A stretch of 35,123 bases of DNA from JBHPHI01 sp042569595 (GCA_042569595.1 JBHPHI010000010.1:1-35123); one strand, 5' to 3'. Shown: positions 14,739 to 24,310, counted from the stretch's first letter. The notes: a model not told the origin generated them from the sequence alone. Translations and numbers: made by a program.

Positions 14739-17068
14739 TGATTTTGTATACATAAACTACCGCATTCGGCAAATGAATTACATCCATTATCAATAACTGC
14801 TGCTTCTGGGGGCAACACGCTAGTTACGCTTTCTGATAAACCCCTAGCTTCAAAATGTAAGTGTTCATCTCCCATACCTGTTTTGTCTGCTGTTGCAATT
14901 AGCTGTCCTGGAGTAACTGTGTCACCAACAGCTACTTGAATATCAATTAAGTGACCATACAAAAGAATAAAACCATCATCAGTAGTAATTTCGACTCTGT
15001 TGCCGTAGTTTCCAGGCCCACCCTCTTGTCCCCACGACATGCCTGAGTGAATATAACTAACCCTTCCGGGGTATGTAGCATATACCCCCTGAAACCCAGA
15101 GCAGCCATATCCGTCTCCAGTCATGAAGTCTATTCCATTTAGCCCACTTTGTGCGTGAGAGTATGCTCCATTTGGTCCTTGAATAGCACAACCACAATCC
15201 ATTGGCCAGTCACAATATGGTCCAGTGCACGTTGGGGTGGGGCAGTCTTCTACTGCGGGATCGCACATGTAAATTCCGGGCTCACCTTCACCATCACCTA
15301 AGGGATAAAGGCTCGATGTTTGAGTTGGGTAATTTATCATCCAAAAAATAAGAATAAAAAGTAGGGCTAGTACTATAGCAACAACAACAATAATTCCAAT
15401 TAATACTCCAACCTCAACACCAATTGCAGCAGCAGCGGCAACTAGTGCGGCCCCAATTTTTGCGACAACCCACTGAGCTGCCTTTTTTACTACTTGAACA
15501 ACAATAATCCACACTCTTCTGACTATTTGTTTTAATGCGCTTCCTGCGGCTCTGGCGGCACTGGAGATTGCTGCTCTGACAGGTGATGAAATAATTTTAG
15601 CTGCACTTACAGCTTTATCTGGAAGAACTCCGGGTAAATATTTATTTATAAGAAGCAGTATTCGAGCACTCTTTCTGGGGGAGATTGTTTTTTTTGTGCT
15701 TTTCTTTTCACGTCCTCTTTTTAAAAATCCCAACAAACCAAATCTTTTGCTTGTTTGAAAAGTTTTGTTAGAGAGAACATCGAACTCTCTTTCTTCGGTT
15801 GAAATATGATCGCTAATCTCATCCTTTTTGTTCGAGAGGTTTTTAAGACTTAGAAAATCTAGCCTAATTCCTGAAGAAAATTTTATTGGTTCAAAATCTA
15901 CCTTATCAGTTAATGGAGTTGTAAGGTCTTTTAGTCCTTCTTGAGTTGTTGCTTGGTGGGTTTTCCCTTGTAAATAGCTAGCAACTATTAAGTCGTTTAC
16001 AGATAAAGACTTTTCTGTGGCTCCACCAATTGCTTTTACTGTCTCTGTGGAAGAGCCAGTCTCTTTTAGTACTCTAGCTAATAAATCGCTTGGTGTATTA
16101 GGAGATATGCTTATGGGTTGGTTAGATACAACTAACAAATTGAGTCCTTTTACGGCATTTACTGCCTCCCTGATGGCAGTAGTTTTTGAGGTTTTGGATT
16201 TTTTTGAAATATCTTCTGCAATTCCTAGTATTAGGTGGTCTTGAGTTATATTTTTCGTGATGTTTCGATATTCTATTAAAGTTTCTATAGATTGACTCAG
16301 TTTTTGTTGAAGGCTTTTGTCTTGTTCGATTCTTTCTCTAATTCTGTTGGAAACAGACTCAATACCTCCGTCTTTAAGTTGGTTTTGGATAAACCTAGCC
16401 CCAAGATGAGACTTGCCATAGGCGTAGATTGTTTCTGTTGTAATTTGATGTGGAGTGTTGGTGGTTAACAGTGCAAAATGTAAAGCATTTGAAAGCTGGG
16501 GCTTGCTTTCTTTGAATATGTTTGCCGCTGTTTTTTGAGGCACAACCTTTCGAATTTTTAACTCTTGAGAAATAGCTTGAGTGATCTCTTGTTCAAGACC
16601 TTGAGCAGTTTTTCTTGCTTCTTCAAGTCTTTGTTTTAGGTTTCTTTTTTCAATTTCTTTAATTTGGTCTTTAAGGGTTTCTAGGTGTTTTTTTACCTGA
16701 GGCTCTGTAAAAGACCTGCTGTTTTCAGGATTTTCTTCATCTGGAATGGTGATGTAGTCTGGTATTGAGCTTTCTACCTCCGCAGGAGCGGCTGACTCCC
16801 TAATAAACATTTCAAGACTACTAATGTAACCCTTGAGAGAGGAAACCAAGATTGTGGGTCTTGGAATCTCTAGACCAATTTCTAAGGCGTATTCACTTAA
16901 TTGAATAAGAACTTTTTCTACATCATATTCTTGGTCGTTGTATTTAACTTTTGTTGGTTTTGTGCCTGGAGATTTTTCAACTTGGCCAATTATTTGATTT
17001 GCCAACCCAACCGCAACATGATGATTTTCGACGTGAAGTGGTTTTTTATTTTTGACGTTGGGAGCCAT
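14735..17068 (-). CDS. Membrane-anchored M23-peptidase-like T4SS protein, first zinc ligand missing
   Basis: This 777-residue protein has three parts. Residues 1 to about 540 are cytoplasmic, helical and charged, with a coiled-coil-like stretch near 105-150. An Ala-rich amphipathic region leads into one strong transmembrane helix (about 555-580). The outer part starts with a Cys-rich segment (about 600-630) and ends in a LytM/M23 domain. YGHL (H706) and HLHF (H736, H738) are present, but in the H-x-x-x-D motif the His is Leu643 (LNGID, D647 retained). M23 enzymes cut peptidoglycan cross-bridges; without the first zinc ligand, activity is doubtful and a binding or regulatory role is possible. 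In T4SS loci such proteins open the cell wall for assembly (VirB1-like role). Confidence 0.8.
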   Translation of the reverse strand: MAPNVKNKKPLHVENHHVAVGLANQIIGQVEKSPGTKPTKVKYNDQEYDVEKVLIQLSEYALEIGLEIPRPTILVSSLKGYISSLEMFIRESAAPAEVESSIPDYITIPDEENPENSRSFTEPQVKKHLETLKDQIKEIEKRNLKQRLEEARKTAQGLEQEITQAISQELKIRKVVPQKTAANIFKESKPQLSNALHFALLTTNTPHQITTETIYAYGKSHLGARFIQNQLKDGGIESVSNRIRERIEQDKSLQQKLSQSIETLIEYRNITKNITQDHLILGIAEDISKKSKTSKTTAIREAVNAVKGLNLLVVSNQPISISPNTPSDLLARVLKETGSSTETVKAIGGATEKSLSVNDLIVASYLQGKTHQATTQEGLKDLTTPLTDKVDFEPIKFSSGIRLDFLSLKNLSNKKDEISDHISTEEREFDVLSNKTFQTSKRFGLLGFLKRGREKKSTKKTISPRKSARILLLINKYLPGVLPDKAVSAAKIISSPVRAAISSAARAAGSALKQIVRRVWIIVVQVVKKAAQWVVAKIGAALVAAAAAIGVEVGVLIGIIVVVAIVLALLFILIFWMINYPTQTSSLYPLGDGEGEPGIYMCDPAVEDCPTPTCTGPYCDWPMDCGCAIQGPNGAYSHAQSGLNGIDFMTGDGYGCSGFQGVYATYPGRVSYIHSGMSWGQEGGPGNYGNRVEITTDDGFILLYGHLIDIQVAVGDTVTPGQLIATADKTGMGDEHLHFEARGLSESVTSVLPPEAAVIDNGCNSFAECGSLCIQNQ

Positions 17069-17074
17069 GCGTTT

Positions 17075-17144
17075 ATAATACCAAACTTGTAGCCTGGGAG
17101 TAATATCTTATAGTATTTTGTTTTATCTTGTTGTTTGGTATAAT
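17075..17144. promoter_or_regulatory. Mirror-image divergent promoters inside an inverted repeat
   Basis: GTTTGGTATAAT (17133-17144, plus) and GTTTGGTATTAT (minus, 17075-17086) are inverted copies matching at 11 of 12 positions. Each contains an extended -10 (TGG plus TATAAT or TATTAT). The plus copy ends 8 nt before the ATG at 17153, and the minus copy ends 6 nt before the ATG at 17068, so both messages would start at or within a few nt of the start codon. No clear -35 was seen. The pairing suggests coordinated expression of the M23-like protein and the 1080-residue protein. Confidence 0.65.
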
Positions 17145-17152
17145 ACGAGGCA

Positions 17153-20100
17153 ATGAACAATCTTGAGAAACAACCCAGCGGCGAAAGAAAAATCTCCATA
17201 GTTGCCCCATTCGTTGAAATGAAGGCAAATAAGGTTGAGTCGGTAATAGAGAAAGCTCCTCCCGAAACAAACAAAGAAGGCTTTCTTGATCAATTGTCCA
17301 TAATTAGATCAGAAACCAGGGACCATGTTGATAATCCAGGAAATTTTGCAAAACAATTAATGTTTTTAGCCTCAATGATGGTTAGACTTACAGTTCTCGA
17401 GCAGTCTGTTTTAAAAGCCTCAAACAAGGAAGAACAAGCAGATGGCCCTGAAGAAGAATTGAATAAGTGGCTTGGTTTGGAGAAAAAACTAACAGAAGCT
17501 GAAGATGATGGTTTTGAAAACTTTTCAAACCAAGAGCTTGAAGGTATTGAGGATGAGTTCAAAAAAATAGTGGGTGACACCAAAGACTTTGAAGATGTTG
17601 GAGATGATGAGTTGGGTGAAAACTTGTCTGATAAATTAGTGGAAGCTACGGAAGAGGCGACGGAAGATGTGGTTGAGTTGGTGGAAGAAGACCCTGAAGA
17701 GGAGAATGTTAAGAAAAAAGACGATTTTGATTCAAAAAAAGAGAGAGAAAAACGAGAAACAGAAAAAAAACTCAGCAAAGTTTTTAGAGATCATCCAGAA
17801 CTAAGAAATGATCCATCTGTTGAGGGGGTGGTTAAGTTTTTAGAAGACAATCCCGGAGCTTCTCCGGACCAAATAACTGCAAAATTTCAAGAAGAAAGAG
17901 AGAAGGCTTTTAGAGCTAGCCCTGAAATACTTTCTCGAGCAAACAGAAGAGAAAAAGAAAGAATTCGAGCAATTAATGATGAAAATAGAAAAGAAGAGGC
18001 TCTAGCTTCAGGATATTATGACCTGCCAGGAAAAGGAGGCTACACAGGGGCTGAAATCTTAACGGACCTAGACAAAGCTGAAGAGTTGTTTGAAAGGTTT
18101 TTTACTAGAGCCTATGCTCAACAAACTGAAAACTTTCATAGATCGATGACATTTGAAGACCAGATCGAGTTTTCTAGATTCATGGATGTGTTTTGGAGTG
18201 AAAACGCGATAAAGGCTGCTGCAGAAAAAAGTGGAAAAAGCGTAGAAAAAATGAGGGATGAGTCAAGAAAAATGTTAAATAGATTTAGCAATGAATATGT
18301 AGGCAGGGCAATGATATTTAATGCTCACGTTGGAATTGAAAGAGGGTGGATAGAGCCAGGAGATTATGCAAAAAGCATGACCGCAATGACTAGTGAGATG
18401 TGGAATTACGTTTTTCAAAAAGAAGATCAGGCGGGAGTAAGTTTTGGGGCATCCCTATTTGAGAATGCGTTTTACAACCTTCTAGACACCAACAATCGTG
18501 TGGAATATGACCAAATTGCTGTGCTTCCAAAAGGAGATGGTGGTGCCTGGAGCATTGTTGATGAAAAAGTAAGAGAGCAATTTATTTTGGGAAAGAAAAA
18601 CGAAATCTCTAAAAGGATGGACTTTTTGGGCAAAAGACTTAATGCTGAACAGGTTTCTCAAATAAACAGTGCTTTTGAAGAAGAGTGGCCAGAGTGGAAA
18701 ATAACTAAAGCCATGGCTTTGTCTAAATCATATTTTGTAGCAAATCTTAGAGCTCCTGAAATTGCTGCGAAGGGCACCTGGAGAAGAGAAAGAGAGGGAG
18801 GGTTTTTTGGCGATCGATATACGTCTGGACCTTACGAAAAACACGCCAGAGTACTTGATCCTGCTGAGTGGTTTATTGCTAGATACCAAGTGGGTAGACC
18901 AGCTAGCGCAATGCTATATTTTGTGTTGGGAGATAAAAGAAGGCATAGAAATGCAAAAGAAATGTTTATGGCTTGGAAAACTGGTGAGTTTAAAAACGAC
19001 GAAGTGTTCTTAGCTAATCTAAGAAATATGTTTGGCATAGGTGGTCACATGTCCTCTTCTGGCTGGAGAGGTCCAGTGATGGGAAGAACCATACTACAAA
19101 ACAATCCTGAGCTAGCTCCTCTTTTAGGTGTAAATATTAGACTCCAGGGGGCTGGCGCTGAAGGCAATATAATGAGGCCTGTTAATGAAAATGGAAACAA
19201 GATAGAGGACATGGGAGAGGCGAAAAGAAAAATATGGACCGATGCTTTGTGGATGAACCCAATGCAGGTGGTTCATGAGGCTCAAACTATTCTTGGAAGA
19301 AACAGAGATTTTAGTGGAGGGTTGTGGGATAAAGTTTATAAAAAATCAGGAATAGGAAAACAAGACATTAGCCAAGCTAGAGAGGATCTACAGTTTGTTC
19401 AAGCCCAATCACTGTCTCAGTTTAAAGTTAACAAAGACAACTTGTCATCTACAGGGCCAATTGACGTAAAGAGCTTTTTAAACTTTGAATTATTACCCGA
19501 AGAAAGACGAGCAAACGCTCAAAAACTATTCAAAGGAATAAGAGAAACAATGAACGAAGGAGTAGAGTATAAGTCTGATGGCTATAGAAGAAACAAGATT
19601 CATTTGGGAAGAAAAGGCCTCAAGCCGACAATAAAATATGGTGAAGATACAGAAGCAGAAACAATGTTTGGTAAGACTACAAAATATAACTCGTCAATTC
19701 ATATGCTGTCTGAAGTTAAGTCAAGTCAGGGCTATGGTCAAAATGATGTTAGGCTAGACCTTTTAGAGTTTGAAAAAGTGGGTCCTGAAGGATGGCAGAG
19801 AAGATTGAGGGATTATGGTATGGCCGTAGAAGCCCTTCATGGAATGGCTGATTTTTTTGAGAACTATAGAAAGGTTATGCATAATACAGCAGATATTTCA
19901 GATGCTCTTTTTGAAAAGATAATATCTCCAGTAAAGGCTTACAATCCCCACCATGGAGTTGAATTAGCAGAGCTAATGACCCAGGCAGTAGTGGAGTTTC
20001 ATGATCCTGGGTGGCTTGCGGCTTCATTACCAGAACCTCTTGATGATATGTATGACTTTTTCAAAAAGGGACAAACCTTGAGCGAGCTAACAATGGGAGA

Positions 20101-20395
20101 GCACACCCCTTATTGGGAAGTAAAACACAAAAGAAACTTTATCCAAGAAAACATGACTACAGGAATGTATGTTGATGATTCTCATGGAGCTGACTCAACT
20201 CATCATGTTGAAGACAAAATGTTTAAAAAACTCGGCGCCACAAGGACAGACCTAATAGTTCAATGGGCGGTTAAGAATGGAATACCAAACGCAACGTTGA
20301 TAGGGTTGATTTTTGGAATGGAATTAAAAGAACTAGTTGAAAAAGACCTAACCGGAAGCTCATCGGGCGGTGGAAAAGGTGGAGGACATCACTAG
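17153..20395 (+). CDS. Large soluble protein of unknown family in the T4SS-like locus
   Basis: I do not recognise any family in this 1080-residue protein. No signal peptide or convincing transmembrane helix is visible. Residues about 95-210 are strongly acidic (runs of Glu/Asp such as DDELGENLSDKLVEATEEAT), then a charged helical region (about 190-290), then a long, probably folded, Trp- and Tyr-containing core (about 290-1060). The C-terminus is a flexible SSSGGGKGGGHH tail. It is the only plus-strand gene within an otherwise minus-strand locus of about 17 kb, and it shares a mirrored promoter with the M23-like gene. Its size, lack of export signal and position would fit a secreted substrate or a cytoplasmic assembly or scaffold protein; neither is shown. 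Confidence 0.7.
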   Translation: MNNLEKQPSGERKISIVAPFVEMKANKVESVIEKAPPETNKEGFLDQLSIIRSETRDHVDNPGNFAKQLMFLASMMVRLTVLEQSVLKASNKEEQADGPEEELNKWLGLEKKLTEAEDDGFENFSNQELEGIEDEFKKIVGDTKDFEDVGDDELGENLSDKLVEATEEATEDVVELVEEDPEEENVKKKDDFDSKKEREKRETEKKLSKVFRDHPELRNDPSVEGVVKFLEDNPGASPDQITAKFQEEREKAFRASPEILSRANRREKERIRAINDENRKEEALASGYYDLPGKGGYTGAEILTDLDKAEELFERFFTRAYAQQTENFHRSMTFEDQIEFSRFMDVFWSENAIKAAAEKSGKSVEKMRDESRKMLNRFSNEYVGRAMIFNAHVGIERGWIEPGDYAKSMTAMTSEMWNYVFQKEDQAGVSFGASLFENAFYNLLDTNNRVEYDQIAVLPKGDGGAWSIVDEKVREQFILGKKNEISKRMDFLGKRLNAEQVSQINSAFEEEWPEWKITKAMALSKSYFVANLRAPEIAAKGTWRREREGGFFGDRYTSGPYEKHARVLDPAEWFIARYQVGRPASAMLYFVLGDKRRHRNAKEMFMAWKTGEFKNDEVFLANLRNMFGIGGHMSSSGWRGPVMGRTILQNNPELAPLLGVNIRLQGAGAEGNIMRPVNENGNKIEDMGEAKRKIWTDALWMNPMQVVHEAQTILGRNRDFSGGLWDKVYKKSGIGKQDISQAREDLQFVQAQSLSQFKVNKDNLSSTGPIDVKSFLNFELLPEERRANAQKLFKGIRETMNEGVEYKSDGYRRNKIHLGRKGLKPTIKYGEDTEAETMFGKTTKYNSSIHMLSEVKSSQGYGQNDVRLDLLEFEKVGPEGWQRRLRDYGMAVEALHGMADFFENYRKVMHNTADISDALFEKIISPVKAYNPHHGVELAELMTQAVVEFHDPGWLAASLPEPLDDMYDFFKKGQTLSELTMGEHTPYWEVKHKRNFIQENMTTGMYVDDSHGADSTHHVEDKMFKKLGATRTDLIVQWAVKNGIPNATLIGLIFGMELKELVEKDLTGSSSGGGKGGGHH

Positions 20396-20418
20396 GTAGA
20401 GTGATTTTTTACGGTTTC

Positions 20419-21816
20419 TTAGCCGTGTGTTTCTTTTTCTTTGTCTCTTCTACTACTAAACTCTCTTGTCATAGCTTTTTGGTATCTGTGTTGAGTTACT
20501 TTTTGGTAACCACCAACCAACATATTAATAGGCTGCAGGACTCCGCCGACCGCAGATCCTAATACTGGAGATCCTTCAGAGGCAAACATTTGTTTGGTGA
20601 TCTGACTTACCGTAGGCAGCAACATAATCATTCCAATTCCAACTATTCCTTGAACAGATCCAGCAGTTCTGTCTCTTTTGTTGCCTATAAATGGAGGGTT
20701 CCAGGTGGTGTCACTAAAGGTGGCTTGACCTGTGGATTCAATACCAAGCTCTGAGGCATCTGCTCCTGTCAAAGCAACTCCTAATATAAGCATAAGAGCA
20801 ATGGCTGGGAAAACCATGGCATTTGCTAAAAGACCCTTAATCCAATTGCTAAAAGCCTCGCTTCCTGGCATAGCGTTTCCCATAAGTTGGAGTGGGGCTA
20901 ATATGGTGGACATAATTATTCCCACATAGGCCATAATTATTTGAAAGAAGGTTCTCATCATGGCAATCAAGATAGCAATACCAATAATTAAAGTGAAAAA
21001 TCCGTTTGGCAACCAATCAATCCACCAGGGAAGAGCGCCAAAAACAACGTCTGTTATTGCTTGTCCACCGACAGTTGCGGCACCAGATCCGCCAATTCCA
21101 TCAAATACTAAATATTTTGCACCAATACTAAACAGACTTTCGCTCAGTAGTGCGTTGATTGCGTCTGCCGGAGAGTTTATGATGCCAAATCTTGCAAGAA
21201 TGTTAATCATCAAGAAAATACTAAAGTAAATAAGATCAACTATAAATCCAGCAATGGCGTAAGAAAATGATATAAGCACCAGAGTAAGAATGATTTTTGG
21301 TAAAGCCATTTGGGCAGTGACAACGTATTGGTGGTTGATTTGGGTCCTAAACATAATCATAAAACCAATACCAACAAAAACGACAATAAACAGGAAGTAG
21401 GCCATGTTTCTGAATGCTTTCCAAATATTTAATACTGGACTAAGGGCTGAAAAACCAATTCCCTGAGCATATGCTTGAGGCGCGACTCCAAAATTTTGCA
21501 TAACATCTGCTATATATAACTTTCCAGTTACGGGAGGATTTGTTGTTAGAAAAGCGATTTGATCATTAATGTATTGAACGGCACCCTGATCAATCACTTC
21601 ATTGGTGTCGGTGGTTTGACATCCCACGGTAAGACAGACGCCTTTTGTGACCATGGCGCTTCCGCTATGGTCTGTGTATTTATAAACATTAAGAGGTTTA
21701 TCTGAGCCCATGGAGTTAACACCAACATCTCCCTCATCTTGGGCAAAGATTGGGGTAGGGGATATTAAGACAAAAAACGATAGTGCAACAAGAAAGATGG
21801 AAAGAAGTTTTTTCAT
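20419..21816 (-). CDS. VirB6/TrbL-like polytopic membrane protein
   Basis: This 465-residue protein begins with a cleavable-looking signal peptide (MKKLLSIFLVALSFF, cut near IFAQ at about 25), a ~110-residue outer segment with two cysteines, and then about five to seven transmembrane helices. Examples are YFLFIVVFVGIGFMIMF, ILTLVLISFSYAIAGFIVD, FFTLIIGIAILIAMM and NAMVFPAIALMLILGVAL. The helix-rich core, with its conserved-looking AYVGIIMSTILAPLQLMGNA stretch, is of the VirB6/TrbL type that forms the inner-membrane channel of T4SS. The basic C-terminus (RYQKAMTREFSSRRDKEKE) is cytoplasmic. It converges with the 1080-residue gene, 23 nt apart. Family assignment rests on topology and context. 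Confidence 0.65.
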   Translation of the reverse strand: MKKLLSIFLVALSFFVLISPTPIFAQDEGDVGVNSMGSDKPLNVYKYTDHSGSAMVTKGVCLTVGCQTTDTNEVIDQGAVQYINDQIAFLTTNPPVTGKLYIADVMQNFGVAPQAYAQGIGFSALSPVLNIWKAFRNMAYFLFIVVFVGIGFMIMFRTQINHQYVVTAQMALPKIILTLVLISFSYAIAGFIVDLIYFSIFLMINILARFGIINSPADAINALLSESLFSIGAKYLVFDGIGGSGAATVGGQAITDVVFGALPWWIDWLPNGFFTLIIGIAILIAMMRTFFQIIMAYVGIIMSTILAPLQLMGNAMPGSEAFSNWIKGLLANAMVFPAIALMLILGVALTGADASELGIESTGQATFSDTTWNPPFIGNKRDRTAGSVQGIVGIGMIMLLPTVSQITKQMFASEGSPVLGSAVGGVLQPINMLVGGYQKVTQHRYQKAMTREFSSRRDKEKETHG

Positions 21817-21825
21817 GATGTAGTT

Positions 21826-21831
21826 ATTGTA
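21826..21831 (-). promoter_or_regulatory. -10-like element before the VirB6-like gene
   Basis: Minus-strand TACAAT ends 9 nt before the ATG at 21816, and no Shine-Dalgarno lies between. It belongs to the recurring pattern of a -10-like hexamer just before the start codon in this locus. No -35 was seen. Confidence 0.3.
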
Positions 21832-21855
21832 ACTTATTGTTTGTTTAATTTAAAT

Positions 21856-24276
21856 TTATATATTTCCACCACCATAAGTGTTGGGGCAAAGGAGGGGCAG
21901 ATTTCCTGAGAAAGCATCGATATTGTTCCATCCACTGCTTGTGAGATTACTGACCAAGATTGATGAGTCCAGAGAGCTATTAAATAAGCTAGAGTCTGGA
22001 TTTCCAAGCGAATTTAAGAAGTCTCCCAAGTCGTATTGTTGAGCAATGCATTGATCGTCTGGAATTTCAGCTCCTCCACATGAGGCTTCCCCATAATAAC
22101 AACAATATCCATACTCTTTTAAAACCTGAACATCTGGAAGTCCTTTTCTAGAAGATATAGTTCCTACCATGCATGAGATTTTTTCGTCTATTGATTGGGT
22201 TTGACTGGTTCTGCATCCAAAATGATATTTGGATGAGCCGTCTGCGGCTTCAGATATTAGGCCACCATTTTCGTTTAAGGCAATGGCAATAGCATAATAT
22301 GGGTTTATTCCGGCCCCCTTGGCTGCAGCAATTACTTTTTCATAATAAGGCGTTCCTCCAGAATCGTTTTCAAACAACCACTGTTTACAAACACCAACCT
22401 CGCTGCTTATAGGAGTTGTTGTTGGAACAATGTCGGTTGGACAACTATCTGATCCAGCCAAATCTCCACCTCCATCTAATCCTAAAATTCCCGCTAGGTT
22501 TGAATACATACCGCTTAATCCTCTATATAAACAAGGATCATCAACTCTATTTGATCTTTGGCCTATTTCTGGAAGAGGAAGGAGTTGGGCTAGGCTATTG
22601 ATTTTAAAACCTGTAGCTTGGGTTCCTCCTGGAATAGAAGCATCTGTTTTTCCTCCACCATTCCATTTTGCTTTGATAGGTTTTTCAACCATAACCGTTT
22701 CACATACCCTTTGACCCTGGTCGTCTCTGTAGCATTGCTCCTCAGGTTCTAGATAATAGCCAATTTCTGCTTCAGCCTTGCCCTCATTGGCCTCAAGGTA
22801 GTAGGGGATATCTGACCTACTGCTTTTATCCATAAAAGCTTCAACGTGATTTATTGGATAAAAGATATTGCTGGCAGACTCTGAGTCGCCTGCTAATAAA
22901 TATTCAAGCTGAGTGAACTCTCCAGCAGAGACTATGAAGAGGGTGTAGGGGTTTACTTCTTCTTGCTTGTTCACTAGTCGATCAACATCTATGTTTAGAA
23001 AACTGAGCAGAGTGTCTAATAACCCCATTGGGGTGATTTTGGTGTTTCCTCCGCTAAATTGCTTAGGAATGCTGGTAGTACCTCTGCAGGCAGAACCAAC
23101 TTTTTTTACTTTGTTCCATAAAGCTAAGTCTCTCCCTGGATACTGACTGTCTGCTGGTGGTGGAGGAATGTCTAGATTATCTTCTCCTGGAGTTTTTGAT
23201 TTTTGTTTAATTCTCTCTAAAGCCTCTTCTCCTTTGTCAATAGGGTTAACAATTCTTAATTGTTGTTTGAGTCCACTTACTGCACCTATAATTCCTTGAG
23301 CATCTCCACAAGCGATTTTGGTTTCATTAAACTCCATGTCCAGCAAACCTTTTGCAAAACTTAGGTCGAACAACCAACCTCCTTTGTTATCTGCAAAGAT
23401 GTTTGGGGTAACCACGATGCAAACCATGCTTCTAGCCTTGGTTTCTTGTGAGGCGGCCTGTAAGCGTCTTTGAACTAAACCTGAAATACCAAGATATTCG
23501 TCTGCAGTTTCTGGTAACCAGTCTTTGAGAACTTCGACATTGGTCCTATTTCCTCCAATAGAGTATTGATTCTGACAGTGAACATCATCTGGGGCGGTGC
23601 CGTTGTAGCATTGAATATCTTCCCTGCCTTGCTCTTTTACTAAGTTGAATTGATCTTGAAGCGAAGTCATTCTAGAAATACTTTCAAAGCAAAAGTCATT
23701 GGCTTGTTGATTGCCATTTTCGTCTGGAGGAAGGGAGCAGTTTTCAAATTGTTGCATGCATAAATCAAGATCATCTTCTAGACCCATAGATCTGCACCAA
23801 GCATATATTTGACCACGATTGTACTGATCGTAAGCACCCACAGTCATTTTTAAGCCTGGGTCTAAAGACCTATCGCCAGATTGATGTAGTGAGTCAGTAT
23901 GTGAGCTGTTGATGCCGATATTAGGCAGTATGGGAGTGAATCCTGTGTCAACTTGACCGGGACCATCTGCCTCATCAAAAAGCACTCCATCATCTAGGTT
24001 GCCAATAAAACTTGGGCTTAATGTTGGGTTTCTTACGCAGCTAACGTCAGCAAACTGAAGCCACTCTCTAAAAACTTTTGTGGTGGTATTGAAGTACTCC
24101 ATACTGCAATCTTCCCCAGGATCTGAAAAGGGGGTGACGATGTCTCCAATTTTAAACTCTGGGTCTTTGGCACAGTTTGGGGCCGCCAGAGTTTTGGATG
24201 GTGCTATAAAAATGAATAACAACAATATCAGGAAGGTTTTTAATATTTTTAATAAAAATCCTCTTGAAGAATTCAT
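21856..24276 (-). CDS. Large secreted Cys-rich protein with possible lysozyme-like C-terminal domain
   Basis: I do not recognise the family of most of this 806-residue protein. An N-terminal signal peptide (ILKTFLILLLFIFIAPSKTL, cut near LAAP at about 32) sends it across the membrane. The mature part is acidic and has many cysteines, suggesting disulfides. Near the C-terminus, YYEKVIAAAKGAGINPYYAI followed by ALNENGGL (about 650-690) resembles the first helices and catalytic-Glu region of lytic transglycosylases, with a Cys-rich stretch (GYCCYYGEASCGG) after it. If real, this would be a VirB1-like wall-opening activity; the match is weak. The gene lies between the VirB6-like gene and the pilins and seems to have its own promoter. 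Confidence 0.6.
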   Translation of the reverse strand: MNSSRGFLLKILKTFLILLLFIFIAPSKTLAAPNCAKDPEFKIGDIVTPFSDPGEDCSMEYFNTTTKVFREWLQFADVSCVRNPTLSPSFIGNLDDGVLFDEADGPGQVDTGFTPILPNIGINSSHTDSLHQSGDRSLDPGLKMTVGAYDQYNRGQIYAWCRSMGLEDDLDLCMQQFENCSLPPDENGNQQANDFCFESISRMTSLQDQFNLVKEQGREDIQCYNGTAPDDVHCQNQYSIGGNRTNVEVLKDWLPETADEYLGISGLVQRRLQAASQETKARSMVCIVVTPNIFADNKGGWLFDLSFAKGLLDMEFNETKIACGDAQGIIGAVSGLKQQLRIVNPIDKGEEALERIKQKSKTPGEDNLDIPPPPADSQYPGRDLALWNKVKKVGSACRGTTSIPKQFSGGNTKITPMGLLDTLLSFLNIDVDRLVNKQEEVNPYTLFIVSAGEFTQLEYLLAGDSESASNIFYPINHVEAFMDKSSRSDIPYYLEANEGKAEAEIGYYLEPEEQCYRDDQGQRVCETVMVEKPIKAKWNGGGKTDASIPGGTQATGFKINSLAQLLPLPEIGQRSNRVDDPCLYRGLSGMYSNLAGILGLDGGGDLAGSDSCPTDIVPTTTPISSEVGVCKQWLFENDSGGTPYYEKVIAAAKGAGINPYYAIAIALNENGGLISEAADGSSKYHFGCRTSQTQSIDEKISCMVGTISSRKGLPDVQVLKEYGYCCYYGEASCGGAEIPDDQCIAQQYDLGDFLNSLGNPDSSLFNSSLDSSILVSNLTSSGWNNIDAFSGNLPLLCPNTYGGGNI

Positions 24277-24282
24277 GAGGTT

Positions 24283-24291
24283 ATTTTAGCA
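24283..24291 (-). promoter_or_regulatory. Extended -10 just before the 806-residue secreted-protein gene
   Basis: Minus-strand TGCTAAAAT is an extended -10, with TAAAAT at 24283-24288. It ends 6 nt before the ATG at 24276. The bases between (AACCTC) contain no Shine-Dalgarno, so a leaderless message is predicted. Confidence 0.5.
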
Positions 24292-24310
24292 TGGCAAGAA
24301 TTTGATGAAA

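Noticed and set aside
17290..17778. 162-codon minus-strand open frame opposite the acidic part of the 1080-residue protein
   Set aside because: The Ser/Phe-rich product is the expected antisense reading of GAA/GAT-rich codons; there is no start signal.
20396..20418. Possible hairpin ACGG/CCGT at the convergent end of the 1080-residue and VirB6-like genes
   Set aside because: The stem is only four pairs, it overlaps coding sequence, and the T-run lies on the wrong side for termination.
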